Origin: Spartobacteria bacterium UBA695
GTDB taxonomy: Bacteria > Verrucomicrobiota > Verrucomicrobiia > Chthoniobacterales > Chthoniobacteraceae
Reading direction: 5' to 3'
NCBI GenBank assembly: GCA_002298145.1
Contig: DBMP01000021.1
Location: forward strand, 1-64,000
Length of the DNA: 64,000 bases
Shown here: positions 12,901-19,980 of the stretch, one piece after another
How the letters are laid out: the number at the start of each line of letters is the position of its first letter
Position numbering within the stretch: position 1 is the stretch's first letter
Position numbers and translations under genes: made by a program
The notes under the pieces: generated by a model
What the model saw: the letters and a program-made list of their open reading frames with translations, nothing else
Databases searched by the model: none
Told to the model about the DNA's origin: nothing

Positions 12901-15900
12901 CTGACGAAAACGGCAATAGCACGCTCTACGGCTACGATAAGTTGAACCGGCTTACCCAGCAAACCCGGTCCATGAACGGCACGGACTCCGATCTGGTCAC
13001 GTCTTACAAGTACAACGCCGCCAACTCCAAAATATCCACCACCGACCCCAACCACAACACAACGACCATGGATTACGACAGCATCCAGCGGCTCGTCAAA
13101 ACCACTGATGCCCTGAGCAACAGCACCAACCTCGAATACGGCACCAACAGTGGCGGGAACGGCTTCGATACTTCCGCGTTCAAGCCGACCCGGAGCATTG
13201 ACCCGCGCGGCGTCATCACGGATGTTTCCTACGACGCCCTCTACCGGCCTCTCGTCAAAACCGTCAAGGACGCCAGCGGAGCCGTCATCGCCGCCACCTC
13301 TACTCAATACGATAATGTTGGCAATGCCATCCTCATCACCGATGCCCTGGGGCACCAAACCGCGACGCAATACGATGCCCTCAATCGCCCGGTCAAGACT
13401 ACACACCCGGATAGCACCTTTACCCAAACGTTCTACACCTCCACCGGTCTGAAGTGGAAGGTTCAGGACGAAAACTGGAGGCCTTCCACTCCTCTGGTCC
13501 ACATCACCCGCACGCAATATGACGGTGCCGGACGTGCCACAGCTGTCCTGGGTTCGCAGGTAGATGACGGGGCCGGCAATCTCGCCATTCCCACAACCTC
13601 CACCTATTACGATGCCGCCGGGAACATAGCCGCCACGGTCAACCCGCTGGGTTTTGAGACCGACTATGCTTACGACGCCCGCAACCGTAAGATCCGCGAG
13701 TTCCGGCCCGCCGCGCTCGACATCGTCAGCGGCGGCACCACAAGTTCCACGCTCGGGTGGGCCTATGACGCTGCGGGCCGTGCCACAGGCACGCTCGATG
13801 CCCGCGGCAACTGGACCCACACTGCTTACGATCCAGCCAACCGCGTCACCGACGTCACGGCTCCCGCCGTGCTTTTCCAAAGCGGCACAACCAGCGGCAC
13901 CGCTACCCCGATCACACATAGCACTTACGACCGGAACGGTAACGTCCTCACCGTTACCGACCCAAACGGCCATACAACAACCAACACCTACGATGCTCTC
14001 AACCGCCTCCTAAACACCACCGATGCCGCAGGGAACACCGTCAGTTATCAGTATGACCAAGTAGGCAACCGTACCAAAGTCACCGATGGCAAAAACCAGA
14101 GCACCACGTTTGCCTACGATGCCCTGAACCGGAACACCGTCGTCACCGACGCTCTGGGCCGGTCAACCCAGTTCCGCTACGATGCCCTGAACAAAACCCA
14201 GCGCATCGATGCCGCTAAGCGCATCACCAACTACCTCTACGACACGCGCAACCGGCTTACCAACGTCGTCTACGCCTCCACCGACGCCGCCAACGCCACG
14301 CGCACTTACACCTACGACGACGTAGGAAACATGCTCACCGTCAGCGAACCGGCCAAAAGCGGGGTTGCCGACGTAGCCTATCTCTATGACGGACTCAACC
14401 GCGTCGTCAGCGAAACATCCAACGGTAAAACGCATGCCTACAGCTATGATTTGGCCGGCAACCGCACCAAAGCCATCTACGGAGGCAATAGCCGCACCCT
14501 CGTCTCCACCTACGACCCGCTGAACCGGCTCTCGACCGTCACCGAATCGGGGCGCACCACCAGTTACGCCTACGACCTCGACGGCAACATCGCCCAAAAA
14601 GTCCTCCCCAACGGCGACAAAGAAACCGCCACCTTTGACGCCCTGAACCGTACAAAAACCCAAACCGCCGTCAGCGGCGCGAACGAATCCCTCTATCAAT
14701 ACACCTACGGCCACGACCTTGCGGGCAACGTCAGCAGCGTCGGGGAAACCTACCCCAGCGGCCTCAACAACCGAACCGTTACCAACAACTACGACGGAGC
14801 CAACCGGCTTGTCAGCGAAGCCGTCAGCGGCAGCAACGCCACAACCACCAGTTACTCCTACGACGCCGCCAACAACCGGACGTCAAAAATCGTGACAGGT
14901 GGGAGCGCCGCCGGTACAACCAGCTACAACTACAACGCCTTGAACCAACTCACCAGCTATAGCAGTGCGGGGAGAAGCGTAGCGTTAACCTACGACGCAG
15001 CAGGCAACCGCACGCGGCGGGTCGTCAGCGGCACCGCCGCCAGCGACGCAGGCACCGATAGCTATAGCTACGACTTCGAGAACCGGCTCATCAGCGTAAC
15101 CAAAACTGCGGGCAGCAGCGGCACCTACGCCTACAGCTACGACTACCGTACACGGCGAGTGGTCAGGGACGAGACCAACGCCGGAGGCGTCCAGACCAAC
15201 ATAGTCTTCAGCGGAGGCGTAAGCGTGCAGGAATACGCCGCGGGCTCGACGTACACGGCCGTGGAATACATCCGGGGCAACGACTACGGTGGAGGGGTCG
15301 GCGGCATCCTCTACACCTTGAGAGGCAGCGACCCGAGCTTCACGCACGAGAACCGTCGAGGCGATGTCATAGCCAAGACAAACGCCAGCGGAGCCCTAAC
15401 TTACCAAGCCAGCTACGAGGCGTACGGCACTCGCACACAGGAAAACGGCAGCACGCAGGATCGGCAAAAAGCCAACACCAAGGACGAAGACCCTACCGGC
15501 CTCCTCAATGAAGGCTTCCGCTACCGCGATTTGGAGACGGGCGGCTTCATAACAGCCGATCCGGCTGGCTTCATAAACGGTCCGAATCTTTACACTTACG
15601 TTAAGCAGAATCCCTGGACCAGCTTTGACCCAGAGGGTTTATCGCTATTGTCCACTGTCCAAGGAATGTGGAATTCCTATGTTCAGCAGCAAACCCAAGC
15701 TGCTGCTGCTGAAGTCCAGCATTACGAAAGAGATTACGCTCATTACGAAAGTCATTTCAACGTAGCGAACGCTAGGAACAATCCGATGTTCAACGTTATG
15801 GCTAGCGGCTACGAGGCAAAAAATGGGCTTGGTATCCATCCTGAGAACGCAGGAAAAACCCTAAGTGGTGGAGAAAGGTTTGCGGCAGGGTTAAGTGCTG

Positions 15901-16406
15901 GGGCCAGTTTCGGCGAGACGGTTGTGATGGCAACTTTGGGTACTAAGGCCCTGAAGGCTGGGTTTTCCCCAAGTGGAAAATCCGCATCAGAAACCAAAGC
16001 CATTACGGACGATACGATCACTGTCTACCACGGCACAAATAGTTCCAGCGCACCTGCACTGCTGAAAAATGGGCCGGATCCCGAGTTCAAACGTCCCGGG
16101 GATGTGTTCCCTGCCGGAGGATTTTCGGTTGCTACACCGCACGGGGCAGAAGTGACTGGAGTCGGCGGGTCAGCTCAGGATTACGCTCGTGGTACAGCAG
16201 CACAATATGGAGGAGATCCAGTAATGCTTGTAATGAGAATGCCCCGGAGTATCTATAAGATGGGTGCCGGGGATATGACAGAAAAGCGCTTTGAAACCGG
16301 CACAGGGCTAGAGGCGTTGCGAAAAAGCTGGAGTAGCATTGAAAAGCACGTCACTCCCCTTCCCAAAAAACAAGAGAAGACAGTGGAAGCAACACCTTCA
16401 AATTGA
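3948..16406 (+). CDS. Giant secreted RHS/YD-repeat polymorphic toxin with Ig modules
   Basis: This is a 4152-residue protein with a signal peptide (hydrophobic core about residues 15-32). In order it has: three spaced NDYAxxNxGQxK motifs at residues 50, 100 and 148; 13 putative Ig (He_PIG-like) modules with the pattern GLPxGLSxxxxxGxISGT up to about residue 1680; two DNRLRE-like inserts (about 695-885 and 1400-1590); an invasin-like segment; a fibronectin type III-like domain (about 1932-2023); YD repeats from about 2450 to 3895; and the RHS core end with GFRYRDLETG and DPAGF. The last 254 residues diverge as the toxin tip, with ITVYHGTN at about 4022 resembling ADP-ribosyltransferase folds. 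The stop overlaps the next ATG as TGATG, coupling it to an immunity gene. It probably mediates contact-dependent competition; the export route is not visible. Confidence 0.85.
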   Translation: MKLPLDSERVGLASLRIIAVLVLLLVPLVLLAQAPQWWTERSVTNGNSANDYAAVNQGQVKNIATKAVAEFNEKLADLGGAGDALNQLAITLSKTSSSTNDYAAVNLGQLKAVAKPFFDRLLEVQYTGRPLESGTCTYPWANREGTANDYAMANIGQVKNLFSFDLSSFTLASSLVPQITSPADADLVVSAAFSYTIAATQSPTAYNATSLDGSALPAGLCVNNSTGVISGTLSNAGLYCIKISATNQHGTGSGVLVINVASSGSAPVINSSLSAVATTGVGFAYMITASNSPTSFAAANLPSNLLVDSVSGIISGTVTTSGTYNVNISVANAAGSGSATLMLAVSTNSLGGSGQVPAITGSLSSSGTMGQPFSYTITATNSPTSYSASGLPSGLSVDGTSGVVSGTATVSGTYTLIIAAGNQNGTSSASMQMVIIDPTIPTITSAATASGAIGMDFYYQITANNNPAGYSATGLPSGLSLNQNTGDITGIPTQSGNFAVAISGTGPNGVALGNLIVNIDVAKPVITSDTTASVMVENSFFYQISAGNSPTSYSASGLPAGLEINPTSGNIVGVPTVPGVYPILLTASNAIGSSTATLTLTVSVNGPAIPVFTGRSIVYSAPNIPFSQTLSMANFPTSFSATGLPQGFTIDAASGVISGTTSGTAGTYLINLTGSNSVGTGTAQMLLVVESATSVVSSSAQLQTGVSPMQTYATTSAVIKSSTSDTTVADTSFPGLSVGNSSSDTIQRGLLGVDLSMLPPDATVISGSLTLYATSYGSYASSVEIYQPSVPFYEGAATWTLNNGYDSNLRLASTQVTGSAGYYTWVSGTNFVSAMQGAVQNATMLNLVLLAPTAEANISGTTYYYTFATASDSTPAKRPSLYLNYTTAAPPVVIPGQSSLVTTGTATSFRLPILHSPTAISAVNLPAGLLLNGTTGVVSGTATTSGTYVVNLSATNANGSGTGALTMIVGGVPNIQTSGTITSGTEGAAYSYTFATSNGAATYSLTNGSLPNGLSLNSATGIISGTISATSTYSRTFTITATNQYGSSSKAITLNVAQVPPVFGIIPDVSGNQSLGFNYYPFQYVTYETSRYSATGLPPGLSISQNGTISGTPSITGTFAVTVTATNAVGSGSTSFAINVLPPPAVRVSDQSASASVNNYFSTNLNCTVDKVANASYPSYSFSTSGLPAGLSINNSGEISGTATTTGTYFIPITASYIVSAGAISGTGTLKLTIFPPGPIISSALTGTAYVGNYYSYGLYANNNPTSTSATGMPDGLTFADGYITGTASASGIYNINLTAANTDGTNSATLVLTVIGQPTITSSTVTIAQVGVPFNYLITGSNNPTNFSSTSLPAGLSLNGSSGIISGTPVAADMVSMTLTGGNGAGQTSAPLLMIVTANPMDTVASFQQGAAPVSSYTVPFAAINSSQPDLSSTSSNVIPVGIVSGTSASRGLLAFDLSSLPDNASVTSAQLVVTASGTNGLGAPVYVEVHQASSPFSAATANWSNNNAYSLTPLSYATIDTASPSTSNFYGLTAFTSVVQQVYSNSGTLYLSLLAPSVESGSTANYVGLNAQASDPTKNPKLVVTYTLTSGTSAPVITSAAMASGTVNAPFGFTLTATNLPSSFGVSALPSGLSLSASTGVISGTATQVSSTVLTSSATNAIGTGTKAMTINIDSGIVIDSLSIVSGANQYAVAGLFAAQPLIVQALKSGTAVPSTLVTFSAQSGMGLLSSTNTGLAPAYSTLTVPTDASGKATAWLQMPQTLGVTSIKASAGTSNPVVFLENTVASTAQSGTDSTANDVPVLSVVSGANQSAAAGHVLSSPFVVQAVDHLGGPVSSLGLSFNVVGGGATISPSSSGAWQSALNLSTDGSGQATIYLCTGTGPLNQVSCTTSSSTSTVYLSAYTQSGSSGTTTAGGSGTPTTDLDPPALGVPMNVYVTPTDYYEDPSEVIITWGAAANADGYLIQEQISGGKWNNLGTAGAKGGSYTASGLYAEKDYQFRVIATRDSYQSQPSATASYSFPLVRTFIYQFRRHTHDYYLDGDENKVWCDYTSDWYEVDSNYSYNWYAYDSWTGNYRGSNGEYTNTSEKYKFILNHHQPSDALKWTEVEFLTDDDSVIAWTPKTWTGSSNETGVYSVNPSTSTNTYYVLYCTPQIIVYNNAYGNTDKTEKKDNGVKIAASGAQGQVPFEIPYLYGAGEASATISFSSSYFEIYNAYGNKIGDTLINDAYKNQFYVRAKDNTPNGVYMIITVTFKDLHGAIVATDTCKFVYQGQTPDYSLPIDESSGPKYRKIAMNGLPMPDEKPQHSAETDQEKEETFVDALTLGLRHSTTDAYLPVNGSDFSVSARRDFRSEVWNNRSGLRPHEQPDRPFGICWSSNLAPNIHFTNSGNPNKTEPDKAYVTDETGAVHTFFIWSDGGVQQFFPMPTAKNEQTPNLESLVANSGGSSATYTFTRKYGATLTFEMTPLNLSISEDRVIGSPYSDSNTYARLKQATDRLGNTIYYQFQGANNLIPATITVANQPDTKLSIQQAPASSVVSGVTSTQPLITAIWDAKGNRTSFSYQAAGSGDSNACELVSVVAPDGAITRYTYNLAQESDATPHLSTDPGKTFWHADIASIADPLGNTYQFTYNIDNTKLNYMADPDIYTGYYTQSGLPRNIAQITLPDDHTATHPEADVTTFVNDSKVWVEFSGGTPIQKGQRHVKVTDATGFTRTYRFEDAQVVPLPKFKKYYNASNFTDSKVVCYQTMSIDYGTLGSETYTFDIGAGMAVSSIKDFSGNTTIFVHGDAWTDSLSSLYRNIMTDTTVNGYYGDPTSQINALGKTKSFTYTAGSRIMSSVTDEEGRETAYKIDNLGRRTQETIIGTSGTIQVTDFEYGNKQYPGFQTKKTVEKLSGDEWAQSALVTQFVPDANGRVAQQIIDPDGLHLVTSYTYDANGNKLSVTDPKGNTTWFTYDSRNRLVYTTFADGTLKQIAYDDSGNKVSETDENGNSTLYGYDKLNRLTQQTRSMNGTDSDLVTSYKYNAANSKISTTDPNHNTTTMDYDSIQRLVKTTDALSNSTNLEYGTNSGGNGFDTSAFKPTRSIDPRGVITDVSYDALYRPLVKTVKDASGAVIAATSTQYDNVGNAILITDALGHQTATQYDALNRPVKTTHPDSTFTQTFYTSTGLKWKVQDENWRPSTPLVHITRTQYDGAGRATAVLGSQVDDGAGNLAIPTTSTYYDAAGNIAATVNPLGFETDYAYDARNRKIREFRPAALDIVSGGTTSSTLGWAYDAAGRATGTLDARGNWTHTAYDPANRVTDVTAPAVLFQSGTTSGTATPITHSTYDRNGNVLTVTDPNGHTTTNTYDALNRLLNTTDAAGNTVSYQYDQVGNRTKVTDGKNQSTTFAYDALNRNTVVTDALGRSTQFRYDALNKTQRIDAAKRITNYLYDTRNRLTNVVYASTDAANATRTYTYDDVGNMLTVSEPAKSGVADVAYLYDGLNRVVSETSNGKTHAYSYDLAGNRTKAIYGGNSRTLVSTYDPLNRLSTVTESGRTTSYAYDLDGNIAQKVLPNGDKETATFDALNRTKTQTAVSGANESLYQYTYGHDLAGNVSSVGETYPSGLNNRTVTNNYDGANRLVSEAVSGSNATTTSYSYDAANNRTSKIVTGGSAAGTTSYNYNALNQLTSYSSAGRSVALTYDAAGNRTRRVVSGTAASDAGTDSYSYDFENRLISVTKTAGSSGTYAYSYDYRTRRVVRDETNAGGVQTNIVFSGGVSVQEYAAGSTYTAVEYIRGNDYGGGVGGILYTLRGSDPSFTHENRRGDVIAKTNASGALTYQASYEAYGTRTQENGSTQDRQKANTKDEDPTGLLNEGFRYRDLETGGFITADPAGFINGPNLYTYVKQNPWTSFDPEGLSLLSTVQGMWNSYVQQQTQAAAAEVQHYERDYAHYESHFNVANARNNPMFNVMASGYEAKNGLGIHPENAGKTLSGGERFAAGLSAGASFGETVVMATLGTKALKAGFSPSGKSASETKAITDDTITVYHGTNSSSAPALLKNGPDPEFKRPGDVFPAGGFSVATPHGAEVTGVGGSAQDYARGTAAQYGGDPVMLVMRMPRSIYKMGAGDMTEKRFETGTGLEALRKSWSSIEKHVTPLPKKQEKTVEATPSN
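14868..15638 (+). repeat. RHS core segment duplicated downstream (parent copy)
   Basis: This 771-bp part of the RHS core reappears at 17128-17829 with high identity but 69 bp shorter. The missing 23 codons lie between two AGCTACGACT repeats, as expected for a deletion between short direct repeats. A related but more divergent copy covers 19981-20668. Homology stops at the DPEG junction, where toxin tips are exchanged. Confidence 0.85.
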
Positions 16407-16813
16407 TGAGCATAGATACTTTTGCCAACTGGATAGAAGAGCTGGGCAAGCATGAATTCGATATATCAGCTTTGACATGGAGGTTGCTTAGGCTCGCGGG
16501 ACAATACGGGCATGTCGTTGTCAAGCTGCAAACAGACTCCACAATCGGAATAGGAATTAACAATGGGGAACTCCAGCTATATAATGTAAATCATGCAAAT
16601 GGAACTCTTCGAATGATCCTAGGCAGAGTAGCAAGTTTTTACATAGAAAGGACCTATGGAACTAACCAGATAGCTCTATACGGTTTTGAAGGCACAATCG
16701 AGGTGGATGATAATTTTGGGACTAGGCGGCGGCTTCAAATCGAAATGAAAAACAACAATCGAGATGGGTGTTATATTGTAATTAAAACGATGCAATCGAA
16801 ATTAGAAGTGTAG
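16406..16813 (+). CDS. Putative immunity protein for RHS tip 1
   Basis: This is a 135-residue protein of no family I recognise. Its ATG overlaps the stop of the giant RHS gene (TGATG), the arrangement expected of an immunity gene translated in step with its toxin. The sequence is mixed alpha/beta with no signal peptide or membrane segment, so it should act in the cytoplasm, where it would neutralise the adjacent tip. The function is inferred from position. A roughly 50-bp element repeated after two other immunity-like genes begins at its stop codon. Confidence 0.6.
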   Translation: MSIDTFANWIEELGKHEFDISALTWRLLRLAGQYGHVVVKLQTDSTIGIGINNGELQLYNVNHANGTLRMILGRVASFYIERTYGTNQIALYGFEGTIEVDDNFGTRRRLQIEMKNNNRDGCYIVIKTMQSKLEV

Positions 16814-16860
16814 TCTGGAGAGGATGCGGGGTCGAATAAGAGCAAACGCATACCATAGGC
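16808..16860 (+). repeat. Cassette-end repeat, copy 1
   Basis: This is the first of three related elements, each immediately downstream of an immunity-like gene (others at 18999-19050 and 19930-19977). The shared core is AAGAGCAAACGCATACCATA, preceded by GTGTAGT and a GAG/GGG-rich stretch. It starts inside the last codon of immunity gene 1. It may be homology for exchange of tip-immunity cassettes. Confidence 0.75.
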
Positions 16861-17127
16861 GATGAAAATCACGCCCAAGCAAAAATGAGCGCCAAGCAAG
16901 GCTTCTGAGCAATAGCGGCATGCGCCTTACCATCCGAACGCTTCAGCACACGGGCCCGCCTCCATCCAGTGCTCGTCCCTGGCAACTTCGCGAGATTCGT
17001 TTTTCAGCCCCATCCCATTTCACTGCAAGCCGGGTAAGAAATGCGACTTCCTTAGGCTATTCTTTGTTGATATTAGAAGACTGCGTTTACGGCAATACCG
17101 AGCGCCCCTTGTATCCATCAAGAAGCT
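16861..17127. other. Non-coding or scrambled spacer between RHS cassettes
   Basis: I see no convincing gene. The open frame that spans it has no family resemblance and runs into RHS sequence in the wrong frame. RHS core homology begins abruptly at 17128 inside a YD motif, so this stretch looks like rearrangement debris. Confidence 0.4.
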
Positions 17128-18535
17128 GCCAACAACCGGGCGTCAAAAATCGTGACAGGTGGGAGCGCCGCCGGTACAACCAGCTACAACTACAACGCCT
17201 TGAACCAACTCACGAGCTATAGCAGTGCGGGGAGAAGCGTAGCGTTGACCTACGACACGGTGGGCAACCGCACGCGGCGGGTCGTCAGCGGCACCGCCGC
17301 CAGCGACGCAGGCACCGATAGCTATAGCTACGACTACCGCACACGGCGAGTGGTCAGGGACGAGACCAACGCCGGGGGCGTGCTAACGAGCGTGGTCTTC
17401 AGCGGAGGCGTGAGCGTGCAGGAATACGCCGCAGGCTCAACATATACGGCAGTAGAATACATCCGGGGCAGTGACTACGGCGGAGGGGTCGGCGGCATCC
17501 TCTACACCCTGCGCGGCAGCGACCCGAGCTTCACCCACGAGAACCGCCGAGGCGACGTCATAGCCAAGACAAACGCCAGCGGAGCCCTAACTTACCAAGC
17601 CAGCTACGAGGCGTACGGCACTCGCACACAGGAAAACGGCAGCACAGCAGACCGACAAAAAGCCAATACCAAGGACGAAGACCCTACCGGGTTATTGAAT
17701 GAAGGCTTCCGTTACCGTGATTTGGAGACAGGGGTGTTCATTACCGCCGATCCCGCAGGCTTCGTTGACGGACCGAATCTCTACACCTACGTTAAGCAGA
17801 ATCCGTGGACCAGCTTTGACCCGGAAGGGCTAGAGACGAAAAGTGATTACGAAAAAGACAAGGAGGCAGCAGCGGCTGAACGCGAGAAGTCGCTCAATGA
17901 GCTAAAACAGAAATATGCTGCAGGGACAAAAGAGTATGATAAGGAATCAAAGAAGATTTATGATTCATACTGGAAAAGGGTTGATAGGGATGATGCAAGG
18001 ATTTCTAGCATTGAAGAAACGGCAAAGCTTTCTTGTTCAAAGGCAGCCAGGCTTTTTGCGGGTATATCGAAGGAGATCGACGCTAACACGGTTGATGATA
18101 CTAGCAACGATTTCATAGCGATGGATAGCGCTCGGAACGCTATCGAACTCCTCAAGATAGCCGGTGTTCCGGGTGAAGGTAAAATTGCCGAAGGAGCGAG
18201 TATTCTTAAGAATAGAATCGCGTTCGAAGCATATAAGGACTTTTTACGTTCGCAGATGGGGAAGCCAGCCGCGGCGAATCCTGAGTTGAAGGCTATATTT
18301 GGAAGAACTCTATAGACGCGGTGCTAAGATCGGGAGTGGGAGCACTGCTGCGGCGGTGCGAGAGGAAATGGCAACGGGAAATCCTGTTGCTGGAAAATTC
18401 CATTTACAAAAAGCGATGGACAAAATCCGACAACTTGAAAATTGGCTTCAGAAAAATCCGGCAGCGAGTCCGGGCGACCGTGCCGCCGCAGAAAACGTGC
18501 TAAAAGATATGAAAAACGCGGTTTCGGGAAAATGA
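17128..18535 (+). pseudogene. Displaced RHS core with second toxin tip, frameshifted
   Basis: The first 702 bp repeat the RHS core of the giant gene, from a YD motif to DPEG, without the signal peptide or upstream modules. A new tip follows, with a charged coiled-coil-like start and a segment ending KAIFG. The frame then closes at 18315. In the +1 frame the sequence continues as EELYRRGAKIGSGSTAAAV and runs to a stop at 18533-18535, matching a C-terminal segment common in polymorphic toxins. Removing one G at about 18300 would restore IFEELYRR. It is therefore an orphan tip, most likely inactivated. It could be re-expressed by recombination with the full-length core, but only after the frameshift is repaired. 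Confidence 0.8.
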
Positions 18536-18963
18536 AAAACACATGGGATACAACTGAAATACGGCTATTGGCGGGATTATCGAAGTTTCTAGATGATGCG
18601 CTGAATAGCGTGTTCAAAGACTGGGAACCAGAACTTCCGCCGATAACGATCGCCTTTGAATCCTTGGGTAAGGCAATAGCTCAAAATATTCTGAGTGTTC
18701 CAGAGTCTACACAGGAGAAAATCTTTTCAAAGATCGAAGATCTCATGTCGTCCGCTGATCAGGCATCAAGTAATGCGGTGGCAACAGGTTTGATAGAGGC
18801 ATTGCTAGTTGAGACAGACAAGCAGGATGAATTGTGGAAAAAGATCGAACCCTTGTTGGGGATCGAGTCAAAAAAATACGTTTACGAATGGAACAAATTC
18901 TGTGGGATAGAAGAGGAAGAGTTGAACCCACCGAATAGTGCGGCCAATTCGCCTGATGAGTAG
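18532..18963 (+). CDS. Putative immunity protein for orphan tip 2
   Basis: This is a 143-residue acidic, helical protein without signal peptide or membrane segments. The ATG at 18532 overlaps the stop of the restored tip-2 frame (ATGA), the same coupling as in cassette 1. I chose this start over the in-frame GTG or ATG further upstream because those lie inside the toxin frame. The gene is intact although its toxin is frameshifted, as expected if immunity remains useful against kin. The family is not recognised with confidence. Confidence 0.6.
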   Translation: MKNTWDTTEIRLLAGLSKFLDDALNSVFKDWEPELPPITIAFESLGKAIAQNILSVPESTQEKIFSKIEDLMSSADQASSNAVATGLIEALLVETDKQDELWKKIEPLLGIESKKYVYEWNKFCGIEEEELNPPNSAANSPDE

Positions 18964-18998
18964 TTCGCTCGTAGTGTAGTTTGCGAGGAAAGTGTAAA

Positions 18999-19050
18999 GT
19001 GTAGTTTGTGAGAAGGCGGGGGCAAATAAGAGCAAACGCATACCATAGGC
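18999..19050 (+). repeat. Cassette-end repeat, copy 2
   Basis: This copy shares AAATAAGAGCAAACGCATAC with copy 1 and GTGTAGTTTGTGAG with copy 3. Its left part is partly duplicated in tandem: GTGTAGTTTGCGAG at 18974 recurs 25 bp later at 18999. It lies 35 bp after immunity gene 2. Confidence 0.75.
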
Positions 19051-19149
19051 CATCGCACCGCGCCCCGAACCAAAGCCCGTAGTGGCCATCCTGGAGCGGA
19101 TACGGCGGCAACGGTGGCGTAACGGGCCAAGCTCGATTAGACTGGGGAC

Positions 19150-19398
19150 ATGGAGCAAATCCATTCCCCGGAAGTCAAAGAACGCTGCTACAAACTCTAC
19201 GCCAAAGGGCTGCCGCTTGAGGAAGTTGCGCGGCAGTCGGGCGTGAAGTGGGCAACGGTGCGGATGGAGCCATCAGCAGATCCAGATTGGGAGGCTGGGG
19301 ATGTAAAGCTTGACGATCAAGGGAATCCGCGGACGGGTAATCAAGGACAGATTAAATACGAAAGAGATAAATCAAAGGTCACGTATAAGAAGTGTTAA
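19150..19398 (+). CDS. Chimeric small ORF: HTH-like start joined to toxin-like tail
   Basis: This is an 82-residue frame. The first 38 residues resemble a helix-turn-helix of the terminase gpP or transposase type (KLYAKGLPLEEVARQSGV). From about residue 40 the sequence changes to a hydrophilic tail (KLDDQGNPRTGNQGQIKYER) like the ends of small secreted toxin domains. The stop lies 2 bp before the next ATG. I read it as a fusion point where a mobile-element fragment was joined to the end of a third toxin tip. Whether it is expressed is unknown. Confidence 0.4.
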   Translation: MEQIHSPEVKERCYKLYAKGLPLEEVARQSGVKWATVRMEPSADPDWEAGDVKLDDQGNPRTGNQGQIKYERDKSKVTYKKC

Positions 19399-19400
19399 TC

Positions 19401-19919
19401 ATGAAGGCATCTTCCCCTCTTCAACGCGCATTGCGGCAAAATCAGCGCAAAAATAAACTACCTGAACTGTTGCAGTTCCTTTCTTCTCGATTGGAAATCA
19501 CGATTAATGATATTGAGATGGTGAGCCTAAATGAGAGCGATGCTACACTGGAGGCCTATCGTTCAAAGATAAAAGGTCTAACTGGCGATTCGGCACACCG
19601 GATCACATTCAAGGAACGAAAAAAAGTCGCTGCGTTCATGCAACGCCTCAAGGATGAAATCCACGATGAGCAGATTTATTTATATAGTACACCTTTGTGC
19701 GAATCCTGTGGGTCAGTGAAGGTTGGACTTCACCATTTTCTCGACAGGGCAACAGAGTTGGTTGTTCTGAATGCCAACGCTGCCTATGTAATATCGAGCG
19801 ATTCAGGCAATTGTATCGATCTCACGTATGATACGGAATACAGTTCAGATTCAGGCGCGGCCTGCTACATGCTTACCATAAGAGGGGACAGGTATGCGTC
19901 CAAAGCCAAGGATGCCTAG
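19401..19919 (+). CDS. Putative immunity protein for tip 3
   Basis: This is a 172-residue cytoplasmic-looking protein with no recognised family. It starts at ATG 19401, two bases after the preceding stop. It has a CESCGSVKVGLHHF segment and a C-terminal half rich in beta-prone residues. Its place directly behind a toxin-like tail and directly before the third cassette-end repeat matches the other two immunity genes. The role is inferred from context only. Confidence 0.5.
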   Translation: MKASSPLQRALRQNQRKNKLPELLQFLSSRLEITINDIEMVSLNESDATLEAYRSKIKGLTGDSAHRITFKERKKVAAFMQRLKDEIHDEQIYLYSTPLCESCGSVKVGLHHFLDRATELVVLNANAAYVISSDSGNCIDLTYDTEYSSDSGAACYMLTIRGDRYASKAKDA

Positions 19920-19929
19920 CAAACTAAAA

Positions 19930-19977
19930 GTGTAGTTTGTGAGGAAGCTGGGGCATTCCGAGCAAACTCATACCAAA
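19930..19977 (+). repeat. Cassette-end repeat, copy 3
   Basis: It begins GTGTAGTTTGTGAGGAAGCT and ends GAGCAAACTCATACCAAA. It is more diverged than copies 1 and 2 but has the same order and spacing. RHS core homology resumes within a few bases of its end. Confidence 0.65.
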
Positions 19978-19980
19978 CCG

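Noticed and set aside
12735..13973. 412-codon minus-strand frame within the RHS gene
   Set aside because: It arises from the reverse of YD-repeat codons and has no start signal or family.
16920..17222. 100-codon plus-strand frame between RHS cassettes
   Set aside because: The second half is RHS core DNA in the wrong frame, and the first half matches nothing recognisable.
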